64,000 bases of DNA, from positions 1 to 64,000 of the forward strand of contig MU271147.1 of NCBI GenBank assembly GCA_021432605.1, written 5' to 3'. Positions 43,855 to 55,545 of the stretch are shown one piece after another. The notes below the pieces were generated by a model, which was not told where the DNA came from, did no database searches, and was given only the letters and a program-made list of their open reading frames with translations. The position numbers and the translations under genes are program-made. Source of the stretch: Coniochaeta sp. PMI_546 (Eukaryota; Ascomycota; Sordariomycetes; Coniochaetales; Coniochaetaceae). Within the stretch, counting starts at the first letter, position 1. The number at the start of each line of letters is the position of its first letter.

Positions 43855-44018
43855 GTATATATCACTGAGGTCGGGTGTTGGATCCGACGGACCAGCCAGG
43901 TACAACTTTTTTTTGTTTGCCTTAAATTGCTCTGCCATGACCCCCCAAATCAACCAATCAAGTTACAGATAAGAAAATTCACCCAGCATTGCTACCTCCA
44001 TTCACCATCATCCCATCT

Positions 44019-44091
44019 TTACTTGGTCCACCACGCGTAGAACTGCCGGTAGATGATCTTGTTCAAGACCAAGTTGACAATGTACCAGCTG
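44019..44091 (-). pseudogene. Orphan C-terminal exon of an unidentified gene
   Basis: On the minus strand, a TTTTTAG acceptor is followed by WYIVNLVLNKIIYRQFYAWW, then TK and a stop at 44019. The composition and acceptor look like a true last exon, yet no matching upstream exon was found in the next few hundred bases. It could be the end of a gene whose body has been lost. A separate open stretch further upstream (about 44418-44262, minus) reads VRKWSKVQQLERMRAELAVI, coiled-coil-like. Whether the two belong together is unknown. Confidence 0.3.
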
Positions 44092-44554
44092 CTAAAAATT
44101 GAAAGCTCAAGGTTAGATAATGTGATCGAAAAATAAAGGTATTTCAATCTTATTTAAACAGTGGCCGAACGCGCTCTCATCCGAGCGGCATGTTATTCAT
44201 AGCTCTTCTGATCGACTGTTTTCTCTCTCAGAGTTATAGTACTGTACTAACGAATCCCTTGGCTACAATAGCCCTGGGCAGCTGATAATGTCCGACATCT
44301 CGTTGATTACCTCCATCACTTCATCTAGTATCACCGCCAGTTCTGCCCGCATTCTTTCCAGCTGCTGCACTTTCGACCACTTCCTCACCACAACGTGCCC
44401 CTGAACTGGTCCACGGCTCTGTGGTCAGTTCCGCACCCTTCTAGCCAACTTAAGGCTCCGGAGATGGAATCAGGGTATCAGTCGCGACCGTGTCGACGTT
44501 TGGAGGTCCGCTTGAACAGCTTGTTGAGCCAGCCTAAACTTAGCTACCAAGCCC

Positions 44555-46176
44555 AATAGGGGACCAACTTGTCGTAACCTTCCATACGATCATCGACATC
44601 AGGCGGGATGCCCTTGAGCGCAAGTTTTCGCTGTTGGGCGGCTTGAACCATCGCAAGGCCTTCTTATATATGTGCGTCATCCCATTCATGACCGTGAGTA
44701 AGTAAAAAGCGACCCAGGTTGTATTGGGTACGGATGAGCAAAGATTCCGTGGGAACCTTGTTGTTGGTGAAGATAACCAGAGCCGAGCGGAAAAAGTCTC
44801 TGTATGAACAAGTGTAAGCCACAAGGCCCCATGCAAATCGACTTCAAAGACGTGCGTGCAGGTAAAGGAAAAGGGGCGGGACAAACTCACATTGCGATGT
44901 CATTCTGGCCCATCCTCTCGTGATGGCAACCCATCTTGTAACAACTGACGCCAGTCTCGAAATGCGTTTCGCCCCAAGTGCGCAGCTAAAGCTCCCAGGC
45001 ACGACGATGCAGTTTGCAGGCGTCTTCCCCGTGTCCTTGGGCCATGCAGTAAGCTGTTGTTAACTTTTCTCTGACGCGGCACGTTCCTGAAGTGACTCAC
45101 ACTCGACCGGCTTGAAAATCATCGCTGTTTTCCTCCAGTATCTCCTGAGCTTCCACGAGGACCAGCTCGAGTAGTCGCGATGCCTCATCCATGCCCCGGA
45201 TTTCCATAGGGCCCAGCTTCTGTTTACATGGCCGAGCAGGATCCCTGACCTGTCTGCCGCGTGGAAGTTCTCGAGGATGTGGAGGGATTTCCCGTGCCAG
45301 AGAAACGCCGTGTCGTAGTCACCGAGCTGCTGTACTGCTACCGCCATGTGCTCGTAAGCGTAGGCCAGACGCTCAGGGTTCTCCTCAAGGTTGCCCACAT
45401 TTACGGCTTCTTCTAGCAGATTGATTTCCTCTCGGAAGTACTCTACCGCCTTGGCTGCGTTGTCCGTGTTCCTATATATGTTTCCCGCTGTACCCTGAAG
45501 GAAAGCAAGGTACTTGAGGTTATTCTCTCTCTCCCTACTGTAGATCCTGATAGCGATATCGAAGTACGGCAAAGCTGTCTCGTAAAGTCCACGATGGTGT
45601 AGATACCTGAGACAATCAGCAAGTGCATGACTCAATATGAGGCAGGAATAATAGGGTTTTGGCAGGTTTGGATGACCCAGGAAATGGCACAAGTAGTGCA
45701 AGCACTGACCAAAAGAACCGCTGAATCAAATCGTATAGCTTCGGAGTCGGAACCGGAGCGATACTTGCTTCCTGGTTGTCAAATCACGCGAGCGCTGCAA
45801 TAACATGGGGGTAGAATGTGTCACCCTGCTCGGACACTTTCCGGAAACCTAGGCTTTGAGCATGTTCTTGCGTAGGGAACAGGTCGTAGAGAATTTGAAT
45901 AGTGGCATCAAAAGCCTCAGCCCTTTGAGTGCTGTCTAGGCGCGTCATGATCGAATCCTGGAGCACTCTGTGAATTTTAATTCGATGATTGAGCCGGTCG
46001 ATGATGATGTCATTGTGGTTCTGAAGATCTCTAAGACTCTGCTGCAGTGTGAACGGCTTCTTCATATACACATAGCAAGCAGCTAGGGATGCGGCGGAGC
46101 TGGCTTCCTCGAGGCTCTTTTGAGGGAATCCTGTTCTAGAGCGGTGAAAACACTTCATCTTTCGGATCAGTGGCAA
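44555..46176 (-). pseudogene. Broken NLR-type TPR gene (NB-ARC part missing)
   Basis: Read from right to left on the minus strand, 46176-45784 resembles the domain that follows NB-ARC in fungal NOD-like receptors (KIHRVLQDSIMTRLDS, AFDATIQILYDLFPTQEHAQ). 45701-45060 has TPR units (LADCLRYLHHRGLYETALPY, LKYLAFLQGTAGNIYRNTDN, MAVAVQQLGDYDTAFLWHG). Further TPR-like pieces follow in changed frames: EASRLLELVLVEAQEILEE, CMAQGHGEDACKLHRRAWEL and GIPPDVDDRMEGYDKLVPYW. In-frame stops occur near 44986 and 44664, and a frame change near 45230. No NB-ARC P-loop or effector domain is seen upstream, where the sequence becomes AT-rich. Such receptors are thought to act in fungal self/non-self recognition and turn over quickly. 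This copy looks dead. Confidence 0.65.
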
Positions 46177-47064
46177 CTATAGGCCCGCAGGACTTTCGGA
46201 GCATACTTGAATAGTCACAGACGAAAAGCAACCTCTCCAAGTGCCATTTCCGTCTTAGGACATGAGCCACCTGCGCTTGGACGTGAACCACGATTGAGCA
46301 TTGGGAGCCAGGTTGAGCTCCCGGCCGATTTTGGAGCAGCCGGATTTGGCGCCCGTCTAAAGTTGCCTTACTTTAGATATCGCGTCTGATTCTAATACGA
46401 GGTCCCATTCCCATATAAAGACTAGGTAGACTATCAAAAATAGATCGATTTCGTTATATACGAACTACGTCGATGATCGCCTTCTCGTCGATCAGTTGTA
46501 TAATAGTTTAATATAGCTTAAGAATAATATATTATGACGCAATTGATTTACAAAGCTACTAAAACGTAGGGAATAGAAACGAGAGCCTACTTTAGTCGGC
46601 TAATTATCTGCTGAGCTTAGCTCAGGCCTGTTTGATAACACGCCTCTAGATCGGTATATTTGAGATTAGTCTTTTTCGCCACGGCCGGTTAAGAAACATC
46701 CGGAATGCCGTTTCAGACATCATCCTAACATATCTAGCCCTTACGACTAAACTGGGAATGCGTGTGTCCTATTTTGACAAGTCCTTCTACATAATATCCC
46801 GAGTCAAACCTATATATCGACACATATCCTGTTCTTATTTGACATCATTCTCCAAGATGATCTTCTTTCAGTTACCTACCGCAATGATCAAGCACCGCAA
46901 TTACTCAAGCGTACTTCGCACCGCGCACGAACACCCGTCACTCGCGCTTGATGCGCACCTCAATTATAATATCTGTCTCGGAAAGGATGATGATTAAGAG
47001 TATCAAGTGCGAACCATCTCCAGCATATCATCCAGTGCTCATACTCATGTGCGGTACCTCCCCA
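46177..47064. other. AT-rich stretch between the NLR relic and the kinase-like gene
   Basis: About 46400-46760 is AT-rich with many TpA steps and CGA/TCG words, resembling mild RIP. It sits where the missing front half of the NLR-type gene should be. No element family could be named. Confidence 0.45.
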
Positions 47065-47733
47065 TCATCCCAACGGATGAATGGCCAAGACATGAGGATT
47101 CCTAGCCAGCCACGCCTCATTCGCCCTCTTCTCCGCCTCGAGATCCCTTGCCTTTTTAGGTGTATGCACCTTCAACCATTCTTCCACGATACTCTTCACC
47201 TCAGTCTGAATCAGCTCGTCCATCTGGCCCTTCATCTCCTCAGTGAGCTTTTCATCCTGCTCGTGGTCGACGACTATAATCCGGTTATCGTGCGTCACAA
47301 GAAAGTTGAGTAAATGGGCATCAAATGGCGCTAAGCCCAAGCTGAAAATAGCTCTAATCGCCGTCTCCAACATCCTTACCACGTCCTCCGGGTTACATTC
47401 TGATGGTGGGACAAGAGCAAGCGGTGTTTCCGCCACGTCGGATAGGACTATCGCACGCGTATCGTCCTCCACCACCGTCTCGCCGTAGAACACTGGTATC
47501 ACGTTACCCTGGAGCGACTTGAGCTTATCGTATACTACGATCTCGTCATCGAACTCCTCTTCCCAATTTGGATTCATCTCTTTGATAATCACCGTCTCTG
47601 GTAAAAAGGCGGCGGGGAACCATGATATGATATACCGCTGGAGCGCGGCTGGAAGACAATGCGGCTTTTGAAAGGCTCGAAAAGCGGTCTTGCTGGGATG
47701 TAGTATGGTAGGCCTGCAACGCTGGCTAGCATT
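47065..47733 (-). CDS. Kinase-like fold protein, fungal family, N-terminus unresolved
   Basis: An open stretch of about 222 codons on the minus strand ends at 47065. It reads KPHCLPAALQRYIISWFPAA, VIIKEMNPNWEEEFDDEI, VYDKLKSLQGNVIPVFYGE, then FDAHLLNFLVTHDNRIIVVD, which looks like the catalytic and metal-binding end of a protein-kinase-like (phosphotransferase) fold (D-x4-N and a VVDHE in place of DFG). This order recalls a family of small fungal kinase-like proteins of unknown role. No ATG starts this frame before a stop at about 47736; the only nearby ATGs (47753 and 47732) are in another frame. Either an upstream exon was missed or the gene is frameshifted. Whether it is an active kinase is unknown. 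Confidence 0.5.
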   Translation of the reverse strand, partial: NASQRCRPTILHPSKTAFRAFQKPHCLPAALQRYIISWFPAAFLPETVIIKEMNPNWEEEFDDEIVVYDKLKSLQGNVIPVFYGETVVEDDTRAIVLSDVAETPLALVPPSECNPEDVVRMLETAIRAIFSLGLAPFDAHLLNFLVTHDNRIIVVDHEQDEKLTEEMKGQMDELIQTEVKSIVEEWLKVHTPKKARDLEAEKRANEAWLARNPHVLAIHPLG

Positions 47734-49144
47734 GCATCAGGCACTGTAGCCATGGCCGCACTAGGTGTTTTCGCACTCGACCCCGAGAACGACTGCTTAT
47801 TGCCTCTGACTTTGGTAAGAAACGTCCAAACTGAAGAATGGAACCTCAGTCCCTCGAAGAAGACGGCAAGGGGGATAGAATTTTTGAGACGGCACACAGA
47901 CAGATATTCGCGGCAGGGACGTTCGCACTTGCCCAGATCTGCCACGCTTGTCAGCTTGTTGTGGCACTGAATCAAGGAAACGAAAAGAAGAAATAATTTA
48001 AATCTGACCCATGCGAGAGGGACTTGTGCATGGCAGGTCTATAATTTCGTTCACTGCCCCAGGGTATTTTAGGTAGCTCATCCGTTGGTCGTTACCTAGG
48101 TACCTACCTATGGTACCTTAGGTAGGTAGTCAGGTATCTTACCGCACGATTCTGGCATCTTTTGCTTCCCCTTCACCTCACATGGGGAATATCTCACCGC
48201 AATGGTTTCGCCCGCGTCCATATGTGCATCAGCAACCTTTGTCAGTTCTTCTGCCATCATGGCCGCCATATTCCACCGTCCCACCAAGATTGCTACGACT
48301 TTGTGTGCGGACGCCTCCCTGAAACTCTTTTGTCTGCCACCGCTATCAATTTTGTGTCACTTGAAGGGACAGACAACGTCGGGTGGCTTGGCTCCATGAA
48401 ACCTGGATAGACAAACTCCACGGGTCCTGGCCGGGCCGACTACGTGTGGAGCTGTTGGCAAAGTCGCTTTCTTGACCCTCCACGAATCCGCCGGCTCCTG
48501 GTAGCTTGAAAGTCTTTCTTTAAGGTACGATGGTAAGGATGGCAAAAGAAACGTGGGCAGAACAGAGCAGCAACGAGTCTGTTGGCCAACTAGGAAGAGT
48601 GACGTCGATAAGATAAGTCGTTGGCCTGGGAAGAAATCATGGTAGTCTAAAGAAAGCACAAAGGCAATCCGTGAACAGGCTCTATTAATACTATATCCGA
48701 GGACAAAGCGATATCCCTATTGAGATCCATGGAAACCTGGGTTTCCCACACATACTCATTACTTGCTGGATACTTCCCTCATGCCGCGGTGGGGTCTAGT
48801 TGTGATATCAAGGATTGGTGAATGCGTTCGAGCGCTTATCTTGGCTACTAACGTCAATGCCGTCGCCCACTACACTCGATGGTGCATTCTCTGGCGTTCC
48901 AAATCATGGTTCAGCATCCCGTTTTCTGGTTCACTGGGTTGCCGTTGCTGGCTCCCTGAAGTAGTATCCGGCATCCTAGGTCGCCGTTTTTCAATTGGGC
49001 GTTAAGGTGTGAACACGTCATAGCATTAAGTGATGTGTGAGGAAGAAGCTTATGTCACGGCATGTCTACTGCATAGTCATCTCTAGTCCGGACCTCTACA
49101 CCCGATCTTTAGGGAGGGTGGGCAGATCCAGCCCCGTTCAGTGT
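47734..49144. other. Intergenic region with a TACCTAGG-rich patch
   Basis: About 48068-48145 is made of overlapping forms of TAGGTA/TACCTA (TTACCTAGGTACCTACCTAT and so on). Elsewhere only short frames without domains are found. Confidence 0.5.
48068..48145. repeat. Palindromic TACCTAGGTA-rich patch
   Basis: The patch contains TAGGTAGC, ACCTAGGTACCTACCTATGG, ACCTTAGGTAGGTAG and AGGTATCTTACC within 80 bases. The words are near-palindromic and recur in both orientations. Similar patches are common in intergenic DNA of filamentous ascomycetes; no function is known. Confidence 0.6.
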
Positions 49145-49385
49145 ATGGCATTCACACCCTTACTACGACCTATGTTGAAGATGGCGCTAGAGGAGTTGTC
49201 CTTCGGGAAGGTGAGCTGAGAGTCATTTCGAACCTGCGGACTATTTTTATGTCTGCCGTCAGGTCACGACGTCGCCACCGGAGCCAAGTCCCGCATCCGA
49301 CCAACAGCCGGAGATCGAGTTGTGGGAAGATCTTGATCCTCCTCCTGCCGATATCTCAAGTGTGGAGTTCGTGAAGGAAGCATAG
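49145..49385 (+). CDS. Possible tiny two-exon gene, unknown
   Basis: From ATG 49145, MAFTPLLRPMLKMALEELSF ends at 49210 with a GTGAGC donor. A 52-base intron with a CAG acceptor is followed at 49263 by a Pro/Glu-rich tail (SPPEPSPASDQQPEIELW, DLDPPPADISSVEFVKEA) and a stop at 49383-49385, 63 residues in all. The two exons are in phase and both have protein-like composition. It could instead be the last part of a larger gene whose earlier exons were not found at 48760-49140. No family was recognised. Confidence 0.3.
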
Positions 49386-50136
49386 CACGATATCAGGAGG
49401 TAGCCTCCCTGAGAAAAGCCTCAACCCCGAGCAAGAGAAATCCAGCCACGAAGTCTATTCAGGGCAGCACAACAAGGTATACCAAATGTCACGTAATTTC
49501 GCAATATCCTACATGATGCCTGGGGTCCAAGTGTCACGGATAGTTGCCCAGCTGGGGATCAAGCTTGCTATATATGTCGCCGTGTTGTGGATCCTGCAAT
49601 CGATGTGTAACTGAGACTTTCACATCCACCACCAAGGTCAGATGCTCAACGCATGGCGGTGGAAGCTCCGCGATGCCTAACAGCAAGGGGTGGTCGGAGA
49701 GCTTCGACATAGTAATGATATCGCATCATGACTAGCCTTGTGGTCTCCACTTCCATGGCAGAGAAACACCGTGTAAGAGATTCAATCTTTGGCTCTTCTT
49801 TGAACCTGCGGTAAAACTGCGTGGGCAGGCTCCTTTCTGATTCACTTAGCCTTTGAGCGGTACCCGATACAGAAATAGGTCGGAATTTGAAAGAATCAAA
49901 GAAGGCAGGCTGCAGCAGAAAGAATAATCATGAAGACAATGACAACGTTTAACAATAACTGTACTCCGCCCCAAGGTTCAGCTCCCAATTTTCAGGTCAC
50001 AAGCTATGACAGTCGAGGATTCCGTTCACTTTACAGGTAATACACATGAGGCAATATTCGTACATAAAGCCATCTCCTAGTGTCTTTCTGGGGCCGACGA
50101 GGCGTAGGTCGAAAGTTCCAGTCATAAGCGGGCGAC
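49386..50136. other. Intergenic region, no gene recognised
   Basis: Short frames only. It contains the promoter of the DUF3632 gene. Confidence 0.5.
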
Positions 50137-51655
50137 ATGCAAACTTCCGACAACGAGCCCAAAAATCTAGCCGCAATGCGAGTCAATCGGCGGAACGACA
50201 CTGACATATCGCAATCCGAGCGAGGAGCGCCCCAAGGGACCAGTCATTCTTCCAAGCTCGGGGAGACTAGCAGCGGCCCAGTCGGCCACAGGGAAGGAAA
50301 CAATGAAGTCCGAGGCGAGGCAACTGGCTTCCGTCTCACCCTGTCCGGCATACGAGGAAACTTAGGTCAAGACAGCGACGACGATGAGTGCACAAGCCAG
50401 ATCTCAACCGATTCGTCATCTGGAACGCCACCAGAAACCCCTACGCAGTCGTCTGGTATTCCGATTCAAGAGGCATTGCAGACTTCTCGTCTTGACGTCG
50501 ACCGCAACTCCGTCGTGATATCTCACCGCTCGAGTCTCGAGGTCCGCATAAGCTTCGCAGCCAACCCCGAGCCAGAAGAAGCTGGGGCGGTCGAGGGAGA
50601 AGGACCGCGGAGGGTTTCTCCAACGGATCCCTGGATCAAATTCCTCTACGACGAGATAGGCTCCACAGAGTTCTCAGGCGAGCACTATACACACCGTATG
50701 CTTATCGTCCTCTGGGGGTACTTCGCCTGCGCAGATGTGACGGAACAAGAAGCGAGACGCGTAGCAGACAACCTGCACAGGATTAACGACGAGTTCCTCA
50801 TATGCGTTAGTTCGTGGGAAGTCATGGAGCACGACCAAGATCTGCAGAGCTTTATGTGGATGGTGTGGGGTGCGCTGCTTGAGGTAGTGGTCCGGATGGA
50901 CTATCGAGACAACTCCCAGGACTCTGTCGTTCTTCTTGTGAAAGAGTTGCTCAAGACTCGGGTAAGAGTCGTAGAAAAGCTCAAAGTCATAGGTGTACGT
51001 CCTTCTCTCTGATATGACGCCTCTATGCTGACCCATTATGCATTGCAAACGTGCGCTGACATTTTTCCAGAAAGCTAAACGGACATGGAAAGGCAGTGAG
51101 GTTCCCACCTTCCAAAGTATTTGGCAGTCGGCCTATGTTGGCTTTGGACGTAAGTACCCGTGGCCAGGTTCTTTCCTCTGTAGCCTTTTTCAGACCGTCT
51201 TTCCGTCACTTTATTGACACAGTACCGTACACCCAGCGAGAATCGGATTCATGCATCCCAGGGAAGCCACGCCGGAAGAGTGGATAGCATGCTCCGCCTT
51301 CCTGGGCCGGCTCACCGGCGCCGGCCTGACGGAGTGCTGGGGTCTAGAAGTTTGGGCACTCGACGACGCCTTGAGCGAGCAATACTGGCAGGGCCGCACC
51401 CCGAGCCGGACTGTGGAATGTGTTGTACTGGCAGCCTCGGAGTACATCAAGCATGCTGGCGAGAGACTAGCCGTCACAGGGTCGACGGCGAGCGGATGGG
51501 TGCGGTCTCTTAGCCTGGACAGGTGGAACTCCTGGATGGAGAGATTCGGCGAGATTGCTGACCTGTTCGACGACGGCCCTGGTCCGGTTCAATGGGCGGC
51601 CTGGTTCGCACGCGAGCACATGATTGCTTTGGGTCAGAAGACAGGCTTCAGGTAA
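50137..51655 (+). CDS. DUF3632-like protein
   Basis: Three exons, 50137-50994, 51071-51149 and 51237-51655, stay in frame and give about 451 residues. The first 160 residues are low-complexity and rich in Ser, Thr, Glu and Gly, without a signal peptide. The rest is helical and fits the fungal DUF3632 pattern: VLWGYFACADVTEQEARRVA, DSVVLLVKELLKTRVRVVEK, KRTWKGSEVPTFQSIWQ, and in exon 3 WIACSAFLGRLTGAGLTECW with LEVWALDDALSEQYW. Splice sites are GTACGT/CAG and GTAAGT/CAG. Functions in this family are unknown. Members are common in plant-associated ascomycetes and often vary in copy number, which fits the accessory setting here. Confidence 0.72.
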
Positions 51656-51982
51656 TGACCGATCTTGCCACGCGGTGATGCTTGAAGCAGCCAGTGTGGT
51701 TGCCGTGTCCGTTAGTGCAATTTCTGCGACAAGAGCATAGCCGTTGGACTTCTTGGACAAGGCGGATGTCCGATCATAGGTATTCACAGAAAGACGTTCC
51801 GTAATAGAATAAAAGGGAACTTTGATTGAGGATATCCAACCAGTGAAGCCGATCTGCCATTTTCCTGCCCAATGTGACCCGCTGCTGACGTGAGCTCCGA
51901 CCAGCATACATGCAAATCCGTATTCGTTTACAACCCAGACAAACCCATGTACAATTACATAGAGGACCGTGGCCCCTGCTCA

Positions 51983-53445
51983 TTAAAACTCTCGGCTCTC
52001 CCCAATTTCACAGACATCAAACAATTCCGTCTCCTCCAGTCCTCTGCGTTTCAACGCTGCCTTCAACAGCCTAGGCGGCTCAAGCACATCCTCGGCGGTC
52101 AACACCCAGGTACCCCAATGAATGCCCATGGCACGCTTACACCTCGTGTCGCGGAAGATCTCAACCGCATCGTATGGATTCGCGTGCATATGACTGAACA
52201 AGTGGCGCGGCCCGTAGGCTCCAATCGGTATCAGGCCCAGGTCGAAGGGCCCACGCAGCTTGCCGATCTGTTCGAAGTGTGGACAGACAGGAAGTGAATC
52301 AAAGGGTGCCTCCCAATCTGCCGCGGGGTCTGCTGGCAAGGGAGACCCATCCTTGGCTTTGGGAGGCTCGATCTTGGGTACGGCGCGATAACCCGTGTCA
52401 CCGCCGAACCAGACGGAGCGAGGTTTGGGTGAGGACGAAGAGGATGATGCCACGGACCAAGAACACCATAGTGTCGTGTCCCTGTCGGTAAGGCCGCGGG
52501 CGGAGGAGTGTTGAGCGGGCAAGCAAGAGATGCGGGCTGTTATAACATCATCTGCCGTTGACGGCGCGGAGCTGCGGTCTGACTTGCCCCGGCCATCTTC
52601 GTGGGTTTTCGGTGTCAGCGTCACGTCTGTAGTCTCCCACCAATCCAGCTCGGTGACTTTGTCGATGCCAGCGTTGCGAAACCATTTCTCTAACCCTAGT
52701 CCCACGAAGAAGTGCGAGTTAGGGAACCGAGTTGCGATCTCGTGCACCGTCGGGTTCGAGAGATGGTCGTAGTGACTATGCGAGATGACTACGGCATCGA
52801 CAAAGGGCAGGTCCGCGATGTCACAAGGGCGAGGGGTATATCGCTGCGGTCCAAGCCAAGAAAAAGGCGAGCAGCGGTGCTCAAAGACGGGATCGAAGAG
52901 CACACGCAGACCGGATGGGTATTCTACATAATAACAAGCGTGCCCGAGCCAAGTGGCCCGTAGCTCTGGAGAGGCCCAGCGTGTGGGCAGGAATGTAGCT
53001 TTGCGAACCACGGGTGATAGCGTCGTGTCTGGCGCTTGAAGCTCACCATTGATTTGAGCCCTAACCCGACGTTCCATAGGTTAACACAAGATCATGCCGT
53101 CGACAGAGTTCAAGAACATCAAACGTACAGGAACATGGCCTTGAAGAACGGCCATGCGGTGAACATTGTGCCGGCGGAAGGGTGTATATTCCGGAAGGAA
53201 GCGGTGGTGCCGTTCTTCTTCTTGACATGATGCGGCCTCGTTACGGCAACCTCGGGCACAGCGTCCGGCCCAAGCTGTGGTTTGGTGACGCTTGTGGAAT
53301 AATAGCTGGAGGCCATGACAAACGGGACAGCCACCAGGCTGGCAGACACAGAGGCAGTGGCAGAGACAGAGGCTCTCTGAGACGAGAACGACGTGGAAGA
53401 CGTGCTCCGATTCAAGGCCTGATGGAGGCGATGGAATGCTCGCAT
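51983..53445 (-). CDS. FMP30: NAPE-PLD-like metallo-beta-lactamase-fold hydrolase (Fmp30 type)
   Basis: Two exons, 53445-53129 and 53060-51983, give about 464 residues. Exon 1 is a Ser/Arg-rich leader ([20 protein letters not shown]) with a hydrophobic stretch, which suits mitochondrial import and an inner-membrane anchor as in yeast Fmp30. Exon 2 holds the hydrolase: [20 protein letters not shown], the zinc motif [12 protein letters not shown] (HxHxDH), [34 protein letters not shown] and [16 protein letters not shown] supplying further metal ligands. NAPE-PLD enzymes cut N-acylphosphatidylethanolamine to N-acylethanolamine and phosphatidic acid; yeast Fmp30 is linked to mitochondrial lipid balance. 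A Ser/Lys-rich insert lies between the second and third metal sites. The ATG at 53445 is the first available in the leader frame. Confidence 0.87.
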
Positions 53446-55545
53446 TCTCAGCTCTAATGTGCTTCCAGGATGATTATGTCCCGGGGACGCGTTCGCTTTT
53501 AAGACGACAGACAAGCCGCCCTTGTCCAAGATATGACCCTATGGCACGTGTGGTGCGAGTGCGAGCTGCGGTCGGGGCTGGCTGACAGTCGACCAATTCA
53601 ATCTACTTGCCCGGCGCCGGGAAGTCGAGAGACTCCGAGAAGCAATGCTACCGGTTACCTCTGGTTACTTAGGTAATTCCGTAGCTCCAGGTGAAAGCAA
53701 GAAGGTACGTTTCTGCACTATTGGTGGTCAGGCAATTCGGTATGTTATGTATTTGGGGTCCTCGTCCATTGCGGACTCCGGACTAGGTAAGTCCTCTATT
53801 CAATGATTCATTTGAAGCATTTGCCCAAGGTGGGTAAATCAACTGGTCTCGATCGCGGCGTCACCGGACTTAAGATTTGTGGAAGCGAATCCGAATTTAG
53901 GGATCGGCGCCCGCGGCGCACGCCAAATCGCATGTACTGATGAGACACAGACCACCGTCGCCGTTTGCTATTCATCCGGCTCCGACTCTACTATAGTAGA
54001 TATCAAGATGATTACTTACTATTCTTAAGGGATTGGTTTCGCCTATGACGTGACGACATGCCTATTCGCGCGGCAAGCCGACATGGTCGCTTGTCGGTAG
54101 TTTCGGCGATAATTGCATAACTGTGCCGTCTAACAGCTTCAGAGCCTTGCTGTATCCGCCCAGCAGCTCTTCAACAGTTTGAGGTAATATCAAGCTGGCC
54201 TTCGCCGGCATATTTCGCATAGCGTTCCGGGATTGAAGTCTAGTAAATCGCGGACCGTGGAAGCCAGCACGCTTGCTTGCCCCCTGCTTCTAGTTCCTCC
54301 TCTTCTCGCTTGTCTCGTCTAACATAACGTTGTGTATCTGCAGGTTGCACCGTGGTTCACAGGCAAGTGTTCCACGCACGCAAGGTGAGGCGCAGTCCCA
54401 GGAAACACAAAGTGAGATAGGCAATCCGATTCATGTCTTGTGGCGCAAGACGGTATCGGTCGAGGGCTCCCCGGTGCCAGGCGAACCGCCGCCTACCGGA
54501 TATATCATAGACTGGCTGCGCTCACTGCAATTCGCTGCCTCCTCAACAACTCTGAAGTGATAGATCGAAAGTCAGAACCATCAGCAGGTCGGTTGACACC
54601 GTCTGCATCGATAGGCTCGGCACATGTCCGCTTGAGTCCCTGGACGTGCAGCCAGCCTTGAAGCTGAGAACGCACATCACGTGCCGACAACTGCGCTAGG
54701 TAGGTGTCGCTATATCTGAAGCGACCGCGTCAGGGAAACATTGCGCAAACATCGTCGTCAGGGCTGCCGGTGTCGAGCGCCGAGTAAAGAGACGAATACG
54801 CTTGGTGTAATGCGTTGTTAGCTTGTTTACAGTGAGAAGTTTCGATGTCGGGAGCAGCGAAATGATAGCTTCTGGAGGAGGTATGTATTCACCCACGGGT
54901 CAAGGAGCGAAAACGAAGGGTCGAGGCTTGGCACAATGGCGAATTCGTATTCGGAAAGTGCGCGTCGTTGCTTTGCCTTAATGTACGTCCTTCTGCACGT
55001 GTCAAGCATACACACCGCCTTCCCAACCAAGTTAAGCATTTGGGGTCCAGGCACACCGATGGTCCGCTGGTTGTTGATTGGCTGGATCTGGACTCTGTAT
55101 CTAAGTGGGTCTTCAATTGAGTGCCACTCGTTCTCGTGTCCGGCATTGAGAATCTACCATTGCGTGCATTGGCCGTCTCAATGGTCCGATGGTATTTATG
55201 TGTACCAAGGTATCTCTGCCTGGTTTCCGGGGGGAGGGGCGAAAAATTATAATGCCATTTAACTCACGCCGCTACCAAGGAAATATGGGCCAGGGGCAGT
55301 GTTACTGTTAGTGAGGGACGTGACATTAGGGGTTCCTTAGCCTGGCTTTCTCGTTTTTCCCCCAAGGGGCTTCAGGAGGTTGTGGAATACTATAAACCAA
55401 CTTCATTCCTTCCCGTTGCTACAGACCAGACTTATAACCCGACTCTCGTCAATCCTTTTCTCTGCTATTCCACGATACCTCCCGGGTACACCGACTTCAG
55501 ACTTCCGCTCCTTTCTTCAACAGAATCCCAGCAATCTAGCCGAAA
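53446..55545. other. Intergenic region of 2.1 kb upstream of Erg6 and Fmp30
   Basis: This is the divergent promoter region. Minus-strand frames near 54696-55146 contain phrases such as GPQMLNLVGKAVCMLDT that faintly recall a fungal regulator domain, but no gene can be built. A pyrimidine-rich stretch just before 55546 probably belongs to the Erg6 5' untranslated region. Confidence 0.45.

Noticed and set aside
54696-55146. Minus-strand frames with phrases faintly like a fungal regulator domain (GPQMLNLVGKAVCM)
   Set aside because: No zinc cluster, splice structure or continuous frame could be found, and the likeness is too weak to call a gene or pseudogene.
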